Shown piece after piece: positions 28,429-37,859 of a stretch of DNA of 64,000 nt. Numbering within the stretch: position 1 is the stretch's first letter; each line of letters starts with the position of its first letter. The position numbers and the translations under genes are program-made. Location: contig NZ_MSCW01000007.1 in the NCBI RefSeq assembly GCF_001981305.1, forward strand, positions 496,001 to 560,000, read 5' to 3'. The notes under the pieces are model-generated. The model ran no database searches. It worked only from the letters and a program-made list of their open reading frames with translations, and was not told the DNA's origin. Source of the DNA: Marinobacter lutaoensis (GTDB lineage: Bacteria; Pseudomonadota; Gammaproteobacteria; Pseudomonadales; Oleiphilaceae).

Positions 28429-30021
28429 TTAGCCGAACTGGTTCATGGTGTTGTCCTTACCCCCCGCCTTCAGAGCCGCTTCACCGGAGAAGAACTCTTT
28501 GTGGTCGTCGCCAATGTTGGAGCCGGCCATGTCCTGGTGCTTAACGGTGGCGATGCCCTGACGGATTTCCTGACGCTGCACGCCCGCCACGTAGGCCAGC
28601 ATGCCTTCGTCACCGAAGTAGCCCTTGGCCAGGTTGTCGGTGGACAGGGCCGCGGTGTGGTAGGTCGGCAGGGTGATCAGGTGGTGGAACACACCCGCTT
28701 CGGCGGACGCGCGACGTTGGAATTCCTGGGTCCAGCGGTCGGCCTCGATGCCCAGCTCGGTGCTGTCGTACTCGGCGCTCATCAGGTTGGCGCGGTCGTA
28801 CGCGGACACATCCTTGCCTTCTTCCTTCCACGCATCGTAAACCTGCTGACGGAAGTTCAGAGTCCAGTTGAAGGACGGGCTGTTGTTGTAGACCAGTTTG
28901 GCGTTGGGAACCGCTTCGCGGATGCGGTCAACCATGCCTTTGATCTGGCCAACGTGAGGCTTCTCGGTCTCGATCCACAGCAGGTCGGCGCCGTTCTGCA
29001 GGCTGGTGATGCAGTCCAGAACCACGCGGTCCTCGCCGGTACCCGGCTTGAAGCAGAACAGACCGGACGGCAGGCGCTTGACCTTCTTCAGTTTGCCTTC
29101 GGCCTTGATCACCACGTCGCCGTTCTCGATTTCGTCGGCGCTGTTGATGAAGTCGCCGTCCAGGAAGCTGTTGTACTTGTCGCCCAGATCACCCGGTTCC
29201 TTGGTCACGGCGATCTGCTTGGTCAGGCCGGCACCCAGGGAGTCGGTACGGGCCACGATGACGCCGTCGTCCACACCCAGTTCCAGGAAGGCCATGCGAA
29301 CGGCGTTGATCTTGGACAGGAAGTCGGCGTGGGGTACGGTGACCTTGCCGTCCTGGTGGCCGCACTGTTTCTCGTCGGAAACCTGGTTCTCGATCTGAAT
29401 GCAGCAGGCACCGGCTTCGATCATCTTCTTGGCCAGCAGGTAGGTGGCTTCCTCGTTACCAAAGCCGGCGTCGATGTCCGCGATGATGGGCACCACGTGG
29501 GTTTCGTAGTTGTCGATCTTCGCTTCCAGCTCCTTGGCCTTGGCCGTGTCGCCGGCCTTCTCGGCTTCGTCCAGGGCACGGAACAGGTGGTTCAGTTCCC
29601 AGGCGTCGGCCTGACGCAGGAAGGTATACAGCTCCTCGATCAGGTTGGCGACCGCGGTTTTCTCGTGCATGGACTGGTCAGGCAGCGGGCCGAACTCGGA
29701 ACGCAGCGCGGCGACCATCCAGCCGGAGAGGTACAGGTAACGACGCTTGGTGCTGCCGAAGTGCTTCTTGATGGAAATCATCTTCTGCTGACCGATGAAC
29801 CCGTGCCAGCACCCCAGGGACTGGGTGTACAGGGACGGATCCTTGTCATAGGCAGCCATGTCCTCGCGCATGATCTTGGCGGTGTACTTGGCGATGTCCA
29901 GACCGGTCTTGAAGCGGTTCTGGGCCCGCATCCGGGCAGCGTGCTTCGGGTTGATCGCCTTCCAGGTCGGGTTTTGCTTCACCAGGGAAGCAATGTGGTC
30001 AACGTCTTGTGCGTAGGGCAT
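28429..30021 (-). CDS. aceA: Isocitrate lyase
   Basis: Cleaves isocitrate to glyoxylate and succinate in the glyoxylate shunt, needed for growth on acetate and fatty acids. At 530 aa it belongs to the longer Pseudomonas/Acinetobacter type. The catalytic cysteine is in the signature KQCGHQDGKVTVPH. I chose ATG 30021 (MPYAQDVDHI), which follows AAAGGATAG. The 208 bases upstream are AT-rich and probably hold the promoter; no malate synthase lies nearby. Confidence 0.96.
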   Translation of the reverse strand: MPYAQDVDHIASLVKQNPTWKAINPKHAARMRAQNRFKTGLDIAKYTAKIMREDMAAYDKDPSLYTQSLGCWHGFIGQQKMISIKKHFGSTKRRYLYLSGWMVAALRSEFGPLPDQSMHEKTAVANLIEELYTFLRQADAWELNHLFRALDEAEKAGDTAKAKELEAKIDNYETHVVPIIADIDAGFGNEEATYLLAKKMIEAGACCIQIENQVSDEKQCGHQDGKVTVPHADFLSKINAVRMAFLELGVDDGVIVARTDSLGAGLTKQIAVTKEPGDLGDKYNSFLDGDFINSADEIENGDVVIKAEGKLKKVKRLPSGLFCFKPGTGEDRVVLDCITSLQNGADLLWIETEKPHVGQIKGMVDRIREAVPNAKLVYNNSPSFNWTLNFRQQVYDAWKEEGKDVSAYDRANLMSAEYDSTELGIEADRWTQEFQRRASAEAGVFHHLITLPTYHTAALSTDNLAKGYFGDEGMLAYVAGVQRQEIRQGIATVKHQDMAGSNIGDDHKEFFSGEAALKAGGKDNTMNQFG

Positions 30022-30229
30022 GGTCTCTATCCTTTCTACGTTGGTTCTGCGTTGGTCTCTTGGCTCACGTGTTGCGAAGCGCGTGTGCAACGTCCGCATA
30101 CCGGCGCCCGTTCATTTTTTAATCAGGTCACCGGCGATGAGAGTTACTTTAGTGGTTTCGAATTTATAATTGAAATTTATATGATCTATAGTCGGCATTT
30201 TTACCATGAATGCCCGAAGCAGCCACCGA

Positions 30230-32182
30230 TCAGGTCTGGCACAGCACCACCAGACGGTCGCCCGGACGCAGGTCCAGGTAGGCCCGGCGGGGCGGATTGA
30301 GCGACAGATGCCGGCCGTTCTCGTCCGGTGCGTGGCGCCAGACGCCCAGGGCGATCTCCCCCCCGGCCGCCACCGTTTTCTCCAGCAGGTGGAAGTCGGC
30401 GCTGGCAGGGAGCGGATAGTCGTCCGGATCCCGGAACTGAACCTCGGCACCGCCGGCGGTGAACAGCTCCTCCATGACCACCCGCAGCTCCCTGCGCAGC
30501 GCCACCTGGGCCAGCAGGTGGCTGAGGATCATCGGGCTGATCATCATCTCGCCCAGATGGCTGCCAAGCAGGGAGCGGTTGGCCGGGTCGCTCAGTTCAA
30601 CGATCCGGTGGGGATGCACGCCGGCTTCCGCCAGACGGTCCTCCAGTTGCAGATACCCCACCATGGCCCGAGCATCCGCCTCTTCCCCCGACGGCAACCA
30701 GTCGCTGCTCAGCAGCAGGATGTGGTCGTAGCCCTCCGGCCCCAGGGCGCGGAGCTCGGCTTCGTTCATGTAGTCGGCCTCGATGTGGCGGCAGCGCACC
30801 GTGCCCGACGTCTGGACCGAGCGCTCGATGGCACGTGTACGCTCGGACGCGGGCACCACGGACACCAGATCCAGCTGGAACGACAGATCCCGGTAACTGG
30901 CAAACTCCGCCACCAGACTCGGCACCCGCCGGTTCCAGCCCAGCACCAGTATCCGGCGCGTGCCGGTGTCGGCCGGTCGCACCACCGGTCGCGGCTGCGG
31001 CCGCGTCACCTCGGGCAAGCGCTCGGCTTTCGGGTCGGGCTCCGTCTGCTGGTAGTTCCGGGCCATCAGCACCAGTCGGTCGCTGGCCTCGATCCGGGTG
31101 TCCGAGGGGGCCACCAGGCGCACGTCCCAGCGCTCCGGATGCGGTCGCAGCAGCCCCAGCACAATCGCCTCGGGGCGCTCGGCGGCCAGCTCCGCCAGGG
31201 TCCGGCCCGCGACCGGTTCGCCACTGCGCACGTAGATTTCGTTGCCCTCGCCCGCGGTCAGCAGCTCGTTGTAGACCTCTGACAGGCCGGGGTGAAGCAC
31301 GTTCTGAACCATCAGGCGGCTGATGGTGGCGTCACCGGCGACCACCTCCACCGCCCCTGGGTAGGCCCGTTCGATCACCGGCAGCTTGCGCACATCCTGA
31401 ATCTCCGCCACCACGTATGGCAGCGGGGCCTGGCGCTGGCGGGCCTGGGCGGCGATCGACAGCAGCGCCTTCACGGTTTCCACGTCCGAGGTCACCAGGC
31501 TGCCCTGGTGGTGCGCGGCGCTGGGCACGATGACCGCCGCCGCTTCCAGGCAGGCCACCCGGTGCAGGGCCTCCGGCTGGATCGCAGTGCCCGAGCGCAG
31601 GATGACCTGGCGGGCGCGGCGGCCGATGCCCGGTTCCGAGCGCAACAGGTGGACCTGTTCGGCGGAGGAGGCCTCCGACAGTACCACCAGGTTGAGCCGC
31701 TGCGCCTCGTGCCGTTCCAGGAAGCGGCGCATCCGGCCGGTCGAGCCCAGCAGCTCCGACAGCAGCGGCAGGGTCTGACTGGTCCAGCCCAGCACCACGA
31801 TGTGGTTCTTCAGGGTGACCGGCGTCAGCCCCCGCTCCAGGTCCTCCATCTTGGCAATCAACCAACGGGTCAGGATGGCCACCAGGGTGCCCATGAACAC
31901 CACGTAGCCGGACAGCGTCAACAGGGTAGAAACGATGCGCTGCCAGGTGCCGACATCGTCCCCCAGGTAACCGGGATCGGTCAGCCTCAGGAACGCCCAC
32001 CAGATCGCCGAGCCCACGTGCTCGAACTCACCGCCCTGGGGTATCACCAGGATCCCGCCCAGCAGCGAGATGACACCGATGAACAGCCCCACCACCAGAA
32101 GCTGGAATCCCGCTCCCTTCACCAGTTGGCGTTCGACGAGAAACTTGGCACGGTCAATGATTCGGAACGGCAGCATGGACAC
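30230..32182 (-). CDS. CASTOR/POLLUX-type ion channel-like protein
   Basis: A 650-aa inner-membrane protein. Two or three N-terminal helices (FQLLVVGLFIGVISLLGGIL and VSTLLTLSGYVVFMGTLVAIL) flank a pore-like segment AIWWAFLRLTDPG. The rest consists of two tandem RCK-like nucleotide-binding modules (NHIVVLGWTSQTL and RRILVLGWNRRVP). This layout matches the CASTOR/POLLUX (DMI1) family, ion channels in plants with bacterial relatives. Ion selectivity cannot be deduced. It is 63 bases downstream of the SulP transporter on the same strand. Confidence 0.8.
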   Translation of the reverse strand: MSMLPFRIIDRAKFLVERQLVKGAGFQLLVVGLFIGVISLLGGILVIPQGGEFEHVGSAIWWAFLRLTDPGYLGDDVGTWQRIVSTLLTLSGYVVFMGTLVAILTRWLIAKMEDLERGLTPVTLKNHIVVLGWTSQTLPLLSELLGSTGRMRRFLERHEAQRLNLVVLSEASSAEQVHLLRSEPGIGRRARQVILRSGTAIQPEALHRVACLEAAAVIVPSAAHHQGSLVTSDVETVKALLSIAAQARQRQAPLPYVVAEIQDVRKLPVIERAYPGAVEVVAGDATISRLMVQNVLHPGLSEVYNELLTAGEGNEIYVRSGEPVAGRTLAELAAERPEAIVLGLLRPHPERWDVRLVAPSDTRIEASDRLVLMARNYQQTEPDPKAERLPEVTRPQPRPVVRPADTGTRRILVLGWNRRVPSLVAEFASYRDLSFQLDLVSVVPASERTRAIERSVQTSGTVRCRHIEADYMNEAELRALGPEGYDHILLLSSDWLPSGEEADARAMVGYLQLEDRLAEAGVHPHRIVELSDPANRSLLGSHLGEMMISPMILSHLLAQVALRRELRVVMEELFTAGGAEVQFRDPDDYPLPASADFHLLEKTVAAGGEIALGVWRHAPDENGRHLSLNPPRRAYLDLRPGDRLVVLCQT

Positions 32183-32245
32183 CCCTCATGGCTTGGCAAT
32201 GCTCCAAGCATAGAGCATCGCACGCCAGTGGGTGAGCCGGTCGTC

Positions 32246-33973
32246 TCAACCGGATTCCGATCGGACCAGGGCAAGCGCGGATTCCAGGGTCGGACAGAAC
32301 CGACTGAGCCCAGGTTCGGGCTGCACGCCGGCCCGGGCCAGGGTGCGCAGCGGCTGGAACTGCAGGTCGGCAATGATGACCTGGGTCCCGCTGCGGCGGC
32401 AGCTGGCCAGCAGTTTGGTCAGCGCCGACAGGCCGCCGCCGTCCAGCACCGTGACGCCGTCCAGGTACAGGACGAAGCCCCGCAGCTCCTGCGACCGCTC
32501 GGCCAGTTCACCGAAAATCCGGTCGGCGGCGGCGAAGAACAGCGGCCCGTTGATCTTGAACACGCGCCAGCCCTCGGGCAGCGGCGGTGTCACCCTTGAG
32601 CTCTCGGTGATGTCGGTCACCTTGGTCATCTGCGCCACCTCGCGCATGAACAACACGGCCGCCAGTAACACGCCGGCGGTAATGGCGATGACCATGTCCA
32701 GCGCCACGGTCAGGCCGAAACAGGTCAGGAACACCCAAACATCCCCCCGGGGCGCGGTGCGCAGCAGGTGCCAGGCCTTGGGGGCCTCGCTCATGTTCCA
32801 GGCCACCATCAGCAACAGCGCCGCCATGGCCGGCATCGGCAGATAGGCCAGGACGCCGGCCAGGGAGACCAGCGCCAACAACACCACCAGGGCATGGATC
32901 ATCGCAGCCACCGGCGACTCGGCGCCCGCCCGGTAGTTGGCGGCGGAACGGGCAATGGCCGCAGTCGCGGTAATGCCGCCGAAGAACGGGGTGACCAGAT
33001 TGCCCAGACCCTGCCCGAGCAGCTCGCTGTTGGCGCTGTGCCGCTTGCCGGACATGCCATCAAGCACCACCGCGCACAGCAGCGATTCAATGGCCCCCAG
33101 CATGGCGATGGCAAAGGCGGCCGGCAGCAGCGCCCGCACCAGATCCCAGGACAGCCCCAGCGGTTGGCCATCCGGTCCCGGCTGCTGCCAGGGCCAGGCA
33201 AACTCCGGCAGCACCGGCGGGATACCGGCGCCGGTGGAGCCGTCCGGCAACAGGTAGCTGAAACGCGAGCCGATGGTTTCGATGCCGGCACCCTGGCCGT
33301 TCAGCCACAACGCCAGACCACTGCCGACCAGAACCGCCGGCAGATGCGCCGGCACCGGGGTGCGCAGACGCGGCCACAGCAACAGGGTGGCCAGAGTGGC
33401 CAGCGTCACCGCCAGGCTCATCGGGTCCAGCTGCGGCAGGGCCCCGGCCAGGGCCGCCAGCTTGGCCCAATAGTGTTCCGGCAGTTCGGCCAGCGGCAAG
33501 CCAAGCGCATCCTTGACCTGCAACGTGGCGATCACCACGGAGATCCCGGCGGTGAAGCCCAGGGTAACCGGCTCGGGGATGTACTCGATGAAGCGGCCCA
33601 GCCGCATCACCGCCATCAGCACCAGCAGCAGCCCGGCCATGAACGTGGCCAGCAGCAACCCGCCCAGGCCATACTGTTCGGCGATGGGGTACAGAATGAC
33701 CACGAAGGCGGCTGTCGGGCCGGAAATGCTGAACCGGCTGCCGCCGGTCAGGGCGATTAGGAAACCGGCGATACAGGCGGTGTACAGCCCGTACTGGGGC
33801 GCCACGCCACTGGCGATCGCCAGTGCCATGGCCAGTGGAATGGCGATGATCCCGACCGTAACCCCAGCCATGGCATCCCGGGCAAAGCGGCGGGCGTCGT
33901 AGCGCTCATCCAAGCAAGCCTCGCGGAAGGCGTGAGCAATGCGAAGAGAAAACAGGTGGGCACGGTGGGGCAT
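32246..33973 (-). CDS. SulP family anion transporter with STAS domain
   Basis: A 575-aa membrane protein of the SLC26/SulP family, which moves sulfate, bicarbonate or dicarboxylates. The N-terminus has the sulfate-transporter motif GVTVGIIAIPLAMALAIA and PQYGLYTACIAGFLIALTGG. A C-terminal STAS domain spans about residues 450-575. Bacterial relatives include BicA (bicarbonate) and DauA (succinate); the substrate here is undetermined. It is probably cotranscribed with the downstream CASTOR-like channel. Confidence 0.9.
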   Translation of the reverse strand: MPHRAHLFSLRIAHAFREACLDERYDARRFARDAMAGVTVGIIAIPLAMALAIASGVAPQYGLYTACIAGFLIALTGGSRFSISGPTAAFVVILYPIAEQYGLGGLLLATFMAGLLLVLMAVMRLGRFIEYIPEPVTLGFTAGISVVIATLQVKDALGLPLAELPEHYWAKLAALAGALPQLDPMSLAVTLATLATLLLWPRLRTPVPAHLPAVLVGSGLALWLNGQGAGIETIGSRFSYLLPDGSTGAGIPPVLPEFAWPWQQPGPDGQPLGLSWDLVRALLPAAFAIAMLGAIESLLCAVVLDGMSGKRHSANSELLGQGLGNLVTPFFGGITATAAIARSAANYRAGAESPVAAMIHALVVLLALVSLAGVLAYLPMPAMAALLLMVAWNMSEAPKAWHLLRTAPRGDVWVFLTCFGLTVALDMVIAITAGVLLAAVLFMREVAQMTKVTDITESSRVTPPLPEGWRVFKINGPLFFAAADRIFGELAERSQELRGFVLYLDGVTVLDGGGLSALTKLLASCRRSGTQVIIADLQFQPLRTLARAGVQPEPGLSRFCPTLESALALVRSESG

Positions 33974-34031
33974 GGAATCTTACTCGCCGGTCGACAGGAT
34001 GCTTCATTATATGATCATGAGTTGTACATTC

Positions 34032-34052
34032 AATGTTAATCAAATTAACATT
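34032..34052. promoter_or_regulatory. Perfect AT-rich palindrome between SulP and RHH genes
   Basis: AATGTTAAT-CAA-ATTAACATT has nine-base perfect arms and lies 37 bases before the RHH protein start and 59 bases before the SulP start. It could be an operator controlling either gene; the small RHH protein is a candidate ligand. Confidence 0.5.
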
Positions 34053-34088
34053 CGTGAAAACACTCAGGAATCACCACACGAGGTCCCC

Positions 34089-34277
34089 ATGGAAAACCGC
34101 ACCGCCCGACTCACCCTACTGATCGATCCGGAAAAGAAGGCCGCCTTCGAAGCCCTATGCCGGGAGGAGGATGTCACCCCGTCCCAGAAGGTGCGGCAGT
34201 TCATCCGCGAGTACGTGGAGGCCCGTCTGGGCCCGGACTGGCGCGAAACCCGGGCCCGTCCCGGCAGCCCAGAGTGA
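34089..34277 (+). CDS. Small ribbon-helix-helix (CopG-like) protein
   Basis: A 62-aa basic/acidic protein. An N-terminal strand (RTARLTLLIDPEKKAAFEALC) and a following helix pair (DVTPSQKVRQFIREYVEARLG) fit the ribbon-helix-helix DNA-binding fold. ATG 34089 is preceded by CACGAGG. The reading frame is open further upstream, but that part is AT-rich intergenic DNA. A palindrome just upstream suggests autoregulation. No toxin gene follows: the next gene is a lipoprotein 13 bases away. Confidence 0.7.
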   Translation: MENRTARLTLLIDPEKKAAFEALCREEDVTPSQKVRQFIREYVEARLGPDWRETRARPGSPE

Positions 34278-34290
34278 CTATACTGAGGTG

Positions 34291-35292
34291 ATGAACACGC
34301 GCTTGCTGGCCGTCCTAGCGGCCCTGACTCTCACCCTGACCGGATGCGCCGCCATGACATCGGACACGTCCGCCCTCACCGCGCCGCAAACCCTGTACCA
34401 GGCAGTGATCGTCGATCCCGCCGATGGCGCTCGCCTGAGTCCGGAACAGTTGGCCGACCGGCTCGCCGGCTCCCGGGTGGTGGTGGTCGGCGAGTACCAC
34501 GGCCATCCCGCCTCGCATTTACTGCAATCACGCCTGCAACTGGCCCTGTACCAGCGCCAGCCCCACCAGATACTGAGCATGGAGCAGTTCGAGCGGGATC
34601 ATCAGGCGGACCTGGACCGCTACCTGGCCGGCGAGCTCGGCGAGGCGGAAATGATCGAGGACACCGGAGCCTGGGACAACTACCGGGGCTCCTATCGTGC
34701 CCTGGTGGAGTTCGCCCGCCAGCACCGGCTGCCGGTGGTGGCGGCCAACGCGCCCGGGGCCTTGGTCCGCTGTGTCGGCCGCCAGGGCCGGGAGGCCTTG
34801 GCACGGATGCCGGCGGCGGAGCGGGCCTGGTTGGCCAGGCAGCCGTTCCTGGACTCCGACGCCTATCAGGACAAGTTCGCCGACGCCATCGGCGGCAGCC
34901 ATGGCACCGACGATGCGTCCATGAGCGAGCGCATGCGCAACGCCTACCTCGCGCAACTGCTGCGAGACAACACCATGGCCGAATCCATCCTGGACGCACT
35001 GGCGCGCCACCCCGGCGATCAGGTGCTGCACACCACCGGTACGTTTCACAGCGAGCAGCGGCTGGGCACCGTCGCCGTCCTGCTGCAGCGGGCTCCCGAC
35101 CTCGACGTGACCGTGATCAGCCCGGTGTTCTGGCCAACCGACGTCGACGATCCCCCCCTGCCGGGCAACCGGGACAAGGGGGACTATCTGTACTTTATCC
35201 AGCCCCTGCCACCGGAGTATCAAGACCCGGAACGGGCCCGCGAGGCCATGCGAGCCCGATTCAGCGGTGCCGGGACCGGACGCTGTCCGTGA
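34291..35292 (+). CDS. ChaN family lipoprotein
   Basis: A 333-aa lipoprotein with a signal peptide ending in the lipobox LTGC (Cys near residue 19). The body has ChaN/DUF399 motifs: VVVVGEYHGHPASHLLQ and LSMEQFERDHQ. ChaN of Campylobacter binds haem and is iron-regulated; relatives occur in haem-uptake loci. No haem genes surround it here. The 3' end overlaps the macro-domain gene tail-to-tail by 32 bases. Start ATG 34291 gives the complete signal peptide. Confidence 0.85.
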   Translation: MNTRLLAVLAALTLTLTGCAAMTSDTSALTAPQTLYQAVIVDPADGARLSPEQLADRLAGSRVVVVGEYHGHPASHLLQSRLQLALYQRQPHQILSMEQFERDHQADLDRYLAGELGEAEMIEDTGAWDNYRGSYRALVEFARQHRLPVVAANAPGALVRCVGRQGREALARMPAAERAWLARQPFLDSDAYQDKFADAIGGSHGTDDASMSERMRNAYLAQLLRDNTMAESILDALARHPGDQVLHTTGTFHSEQRLGTVAVLLQRAPDLDVTVISPVFWPTDVDDPPLPGNRDKGDYLYFIQPLPPEYQDPERAREAMRARFSGAGTGRCP

Positions 35293-35818
35293 CCTGGATC
35301 AGGCCGGCCGCCGCCAGGGCCTGCTGAAACACCGCCCGGTCGCTGTCGGAAAACAGCACCAGCCGAATCCGGCGCAGGTGACGCAGCGCCGGGCGCTCGG
35401 TCCGGAGCGCCTCGGCGGTCACCGCCGCCGCGTCCGCCAGCGGGTATCCGAATACGCCGGTGGCGATGGCAGGAAAGGCAATGGACGACACTCGGGCCGC
35501 CTCCGCCAGATGCAGGGCGTTGCGGTAGCACTCGGCAAGCAGGCGGTCCTCGGGGCGGTCGACCCCGTACACCGGGCCCAGGCAGTGGATCACGTAGCGG
35601 TTGGGCAGCCCGAAGGCTTCGGTCATCACTGCCTGCCCAGGCCGGATCGGCGCCAGCGGCCGGCAGGCCCGGGCCAGCTCCGGCCCGGCCGCGCCATGAA
35701 TGGCGCCGGCAACGCCGCTGCCGGGCAGCAACTGCGCGTTGGCGGCGTTAACCACCACGTCCATGTCCGGCTGGTGGGCGATGTCGCCCCGCACGCATTC
35801 GATCTGACACGGGTCCAT
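35261..35818 (-). CDS. Macro domain protein (ADP-ribose binding / deacetylase type)
   Basis: A 185-aa stand-alone macro domain. Ligand-binding motifs are VVNAANAQLLPGSGVAGAIH, the ITxG-like AVMTEAFGLPN, and AFPAIATGVFGYPL. Such YmdB-like proteins bind ADP-ribose and can remove O-acetyl- or mono-ADP-ribose groups. The NAAN and GVAGAI loops are intact, so ligand binding is likely. It is not in an obvious operon. Confidence 0.9.
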   Translation of the reverse strand: MDPCQIECVRGDIAHQPDMDVVVNAANAQLLPGSGVAGAIHGAAGPELARACRPLAPIRPGQAVMTEAFGLPNRYVIHCLGPVYGVDRPEDRLLAECYRNALHLAEAARVSSIAFPAIATGVFGYPLADAAAVTAEALRTERPALRHLRRIRLVLFSDSDRAVFQQALAAAGLIQVTDSVRSRHR

Positions 35819-35916
35819 AGGCTTTCCTCTTTTCTCGCGCCGGCATTGCCGCTAGTCTGGTCCGGATCCGGGATAGCCGCTCCGCCACCGTGGCGGCCCA
35901 GCACAAGGAGTTCCCC

Positions 35917-36627
35917 ATGAAAGCCACCTCGGCCCTGATCCTCGGCCTCTGCGCCATCGTTGCCGCCTCGCTGGTGGGCAACGGCCTCACCGGTCTGCGC
36001 ACCGGCGACCGTTTCGTCACCGTCAAGGGCGTCGCGGAGCGCTACGTCGACGCCGACCTGGCCCTGTGGCCGATCCGCTTCGTGGCCACCGGCAACACGT
36101 TGGACGAAGCTCAGCGCAAGGCTCAGTCCAGCCGCGAAGCCATCCTCGCCTTCCTGAAGCTCCAGGCCATCGACCCGGGCGCCGTGGAGCTGCTGCGGCT
36201 GGACGTCACCGACACCCGGGCCAACCCCTATTCCGGCAACGGCGCCCAGCATCCGTTCGTCATCCACCAGACGCTGATGGTGCGCAGCACCGAGATCGAG
36301 CGGGTACGTCAGGCGGCCCAGAACCTGAGCGACCTGGTGGACTCCGGGGTGGTGCTGTCCTCCGACTACGGTCCGGGGGGCCCGACCTACCTGTTCACCG
36401 GCCTGAACGACATCAAGCCGGCGATGATCGCCGAAGCCACCGAGGCGGCCCGGGACGCGGCCCTGCAGTTCGCGCGGGATGCCGACGCCGAGCTGGGGCC
36501 GCTGCGCCGGGCCAATCAGGGCGTGTTCCAGATCCTGCCCCGGGACCCAGCACCGGGAATCATGGAGCAGCAGCAACCGGTCAAGAAGGTGCGGGTGGTA
36601 TCCACCTTCGAATACCGCCTGCGCTGA
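35917..36627 (+). CDS. SIMPL domain protein
   Basis: A 236-aa exported protein with an N-terminal signal anchor (SALILGLCAIVAASLVG) and a SIMPL (DUF541) domain, marked by VTVKGVAERYVDADLALWP and later ARDAALQFARDADAELG. Family members are periplasmic or outer-membrane-associated oligomers of poorly known function. ATG 35917 follows a GGAG. It converges on the GH84-like gene with only four bases between stops. Confidence 0.85.
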   Translation: MKATSALILGLCAIVAASLVGNGLTGLRTGDRFVTVKGVAERYVDADLALWPIRFVATGNTLDEAQRKAQSSREAILAFLKLQAIDPGAVELLRLDVTDTRANPYSGNGAQHPFVIHQTLMVRSTEIERVRQAAQNLSDLVDSGVVLSSDYGPGGPTYLFTGLNDIKPAMIAEATEAARDAALQFARDADAELGPLRRANQGVFQILPRDPAPGIMEQQQPVKKVRVVSTFEYRLR

Positions 36628-36631
36628 CCGG

Positions 36632-37699
36632 CTACTGGGTCGCCACCATCTCGTCGGTAACCTGATACTCGCCCATCAGCCAGCGCATGATCTCCTGCGC
36701 GCCGGGATGATCGAAGCCATCGTAGGTGCGCAGCAGAGCCTGGCGCTTCTCTTCGCCGATGCGTGCCAAGCCGCCGTCCTCCAGTACCAGCAGATCCGCC
36801 TGGACCTGCTGGGCCAGCTCCGCCCCCAGCACCTCGCGCGCCGCCTGGCGAAAGGCTCGGCCGTACTGGTAGTCCGGCCCCAGCCGGTAGGACTCGGCCA
36901 GGGTCAGTGCCGGAATGGCGGTCAGCGTGGGCTGCAGCGCCGGATTGATGCCGTGCCCGGCCAGATGGGCGGCGTTGGCCGCCGGCCGGCCGGTGAACGC
37001 CCGCAGGTGCAGGTGCCGGGACATCCGGTCGCCGTCGTTGACCGGGTAGTTGTCCCACAATACCGGCTTGCGCCGGAGCAGGTCGCCGATGCGCTTCAGA
37101 TGGCCGGGCGACACCTCCCGCGAGCACACTTCCTCGCCGGTCCAGAACACCTCGATGGCCGGATCCAGGCTCCGTCCCAGAGTGCTGAGATAGTCCGACG
37201 GACGCGCGCCGAACACCCGGTCCAGCACCGGATCCTCGGAATAGTAGCTGGGACAGACCCGTAGGGTGTCGACCTGGGTGTGGTCACGCACCCAGTGCAT
37301 CATGTCCACCTGGGTCCGCGCCAGTTCCGGCACATCCGAGCGCATATCGTCAAACAGGATCGCCAGTTCGTCCAGCTCCAGGCGCTCCAGCCAACGCAGC
37401 TTGGCCAGCAGCGCCCGGCGGCAGTCGTCGTCGAACCGGCGGTACGCTTCGTAGGGACTGAGACCGACGCCGAAGCGCACGCCGTGCTTCCGGCAGAACC
37501 GGCCAAACGCCGCCAGCTCGGCCGCTTCCGCCGGCGGGTGGGGTTCCTGCCAGCGGCGCCGCAGAAACGGGTCCGCCTTGGGGGCGTACAGATAGAAGGC
37601 GTAGCCCCGGGAGCACAGCCGCCGCACCAGGCTGCGCCGCTCGTCCCAACTCCACAGGGGGCCGTAGAAACCTTCGATAATGCCCAGGGGTAGTGTCAT
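36632..37699 (-). CDS. GH84-like beta-N-acetylglucosaminidase (O-GlcNAcase/NAGidase domain)
   Basis: A 355-aa protein with the NAGidase (hyaluronoglucosaminidase/O-GlcNAcase) TIM barrel. It opens with the typical LGIIEGFYGPLWSWDER, has YLYAPKADPF, and shows the paired catalytic aspartates D117-D118 in AILFDDM. No signal peptide is evident, so it may act in the cytoplasm. ATG 37699 is the family-consistent start. Substrate may be an amino-sugar conjugate; bacterial protein O-GlcNAc removal is possible but unproven. Confidence 0.85.
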   Translation of the reverse strand: MTLPLGIIEGFYGPLWSWDERRSLVRRLCSRGYAFYLYAPKADPFLRRRWQEPHPPAEAAELAAFGRFCRKHGVRFGVGLSPYEAYRRFDDDCRRALLAKLRWLERLELDELAILFDDMRSDVPELARTQVDMMHWVRDHTQVDTLRVCPSYYSEDPVLDRVFGARPSDYLSTLGRSLDPAIEVFWTGEEVCSREVSPGHLKRIGDLLRRKPVLWDNYPVNDGDRMSRHLHLRAFTGRPAANAAHLAGHGINPALQPTLTAIPALTLAESYRLGPDYQYGRAFRQAAREVLGAELAQQVQADLLVLEDGGLARIGEEKRQALLRTYDGFDHPGAQEIMRWLMGEYQVTDEMVATQ

Positions 37700-37859
37700 G
37701 GTATCCCGCTCCCGACGCTTGGTGATGCCGGAATCGACCCGGCCAGGATTACCACATGGTATACCCACCGCAAGCAGACGGTGTAGAAGCGCCGTAGGCG
37801 TCACGGCGCCGGCGGTTTACCATAGTTCCATTGTCCGCCACCACGAGCCCCGAACGCCG

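Noticed and set aside
28501-30300. A 599-codon plus-strand frame opposite aceA
   Set aside because: Shadow of the isocitrate lyase gene; no recognisable domain and biased composition.
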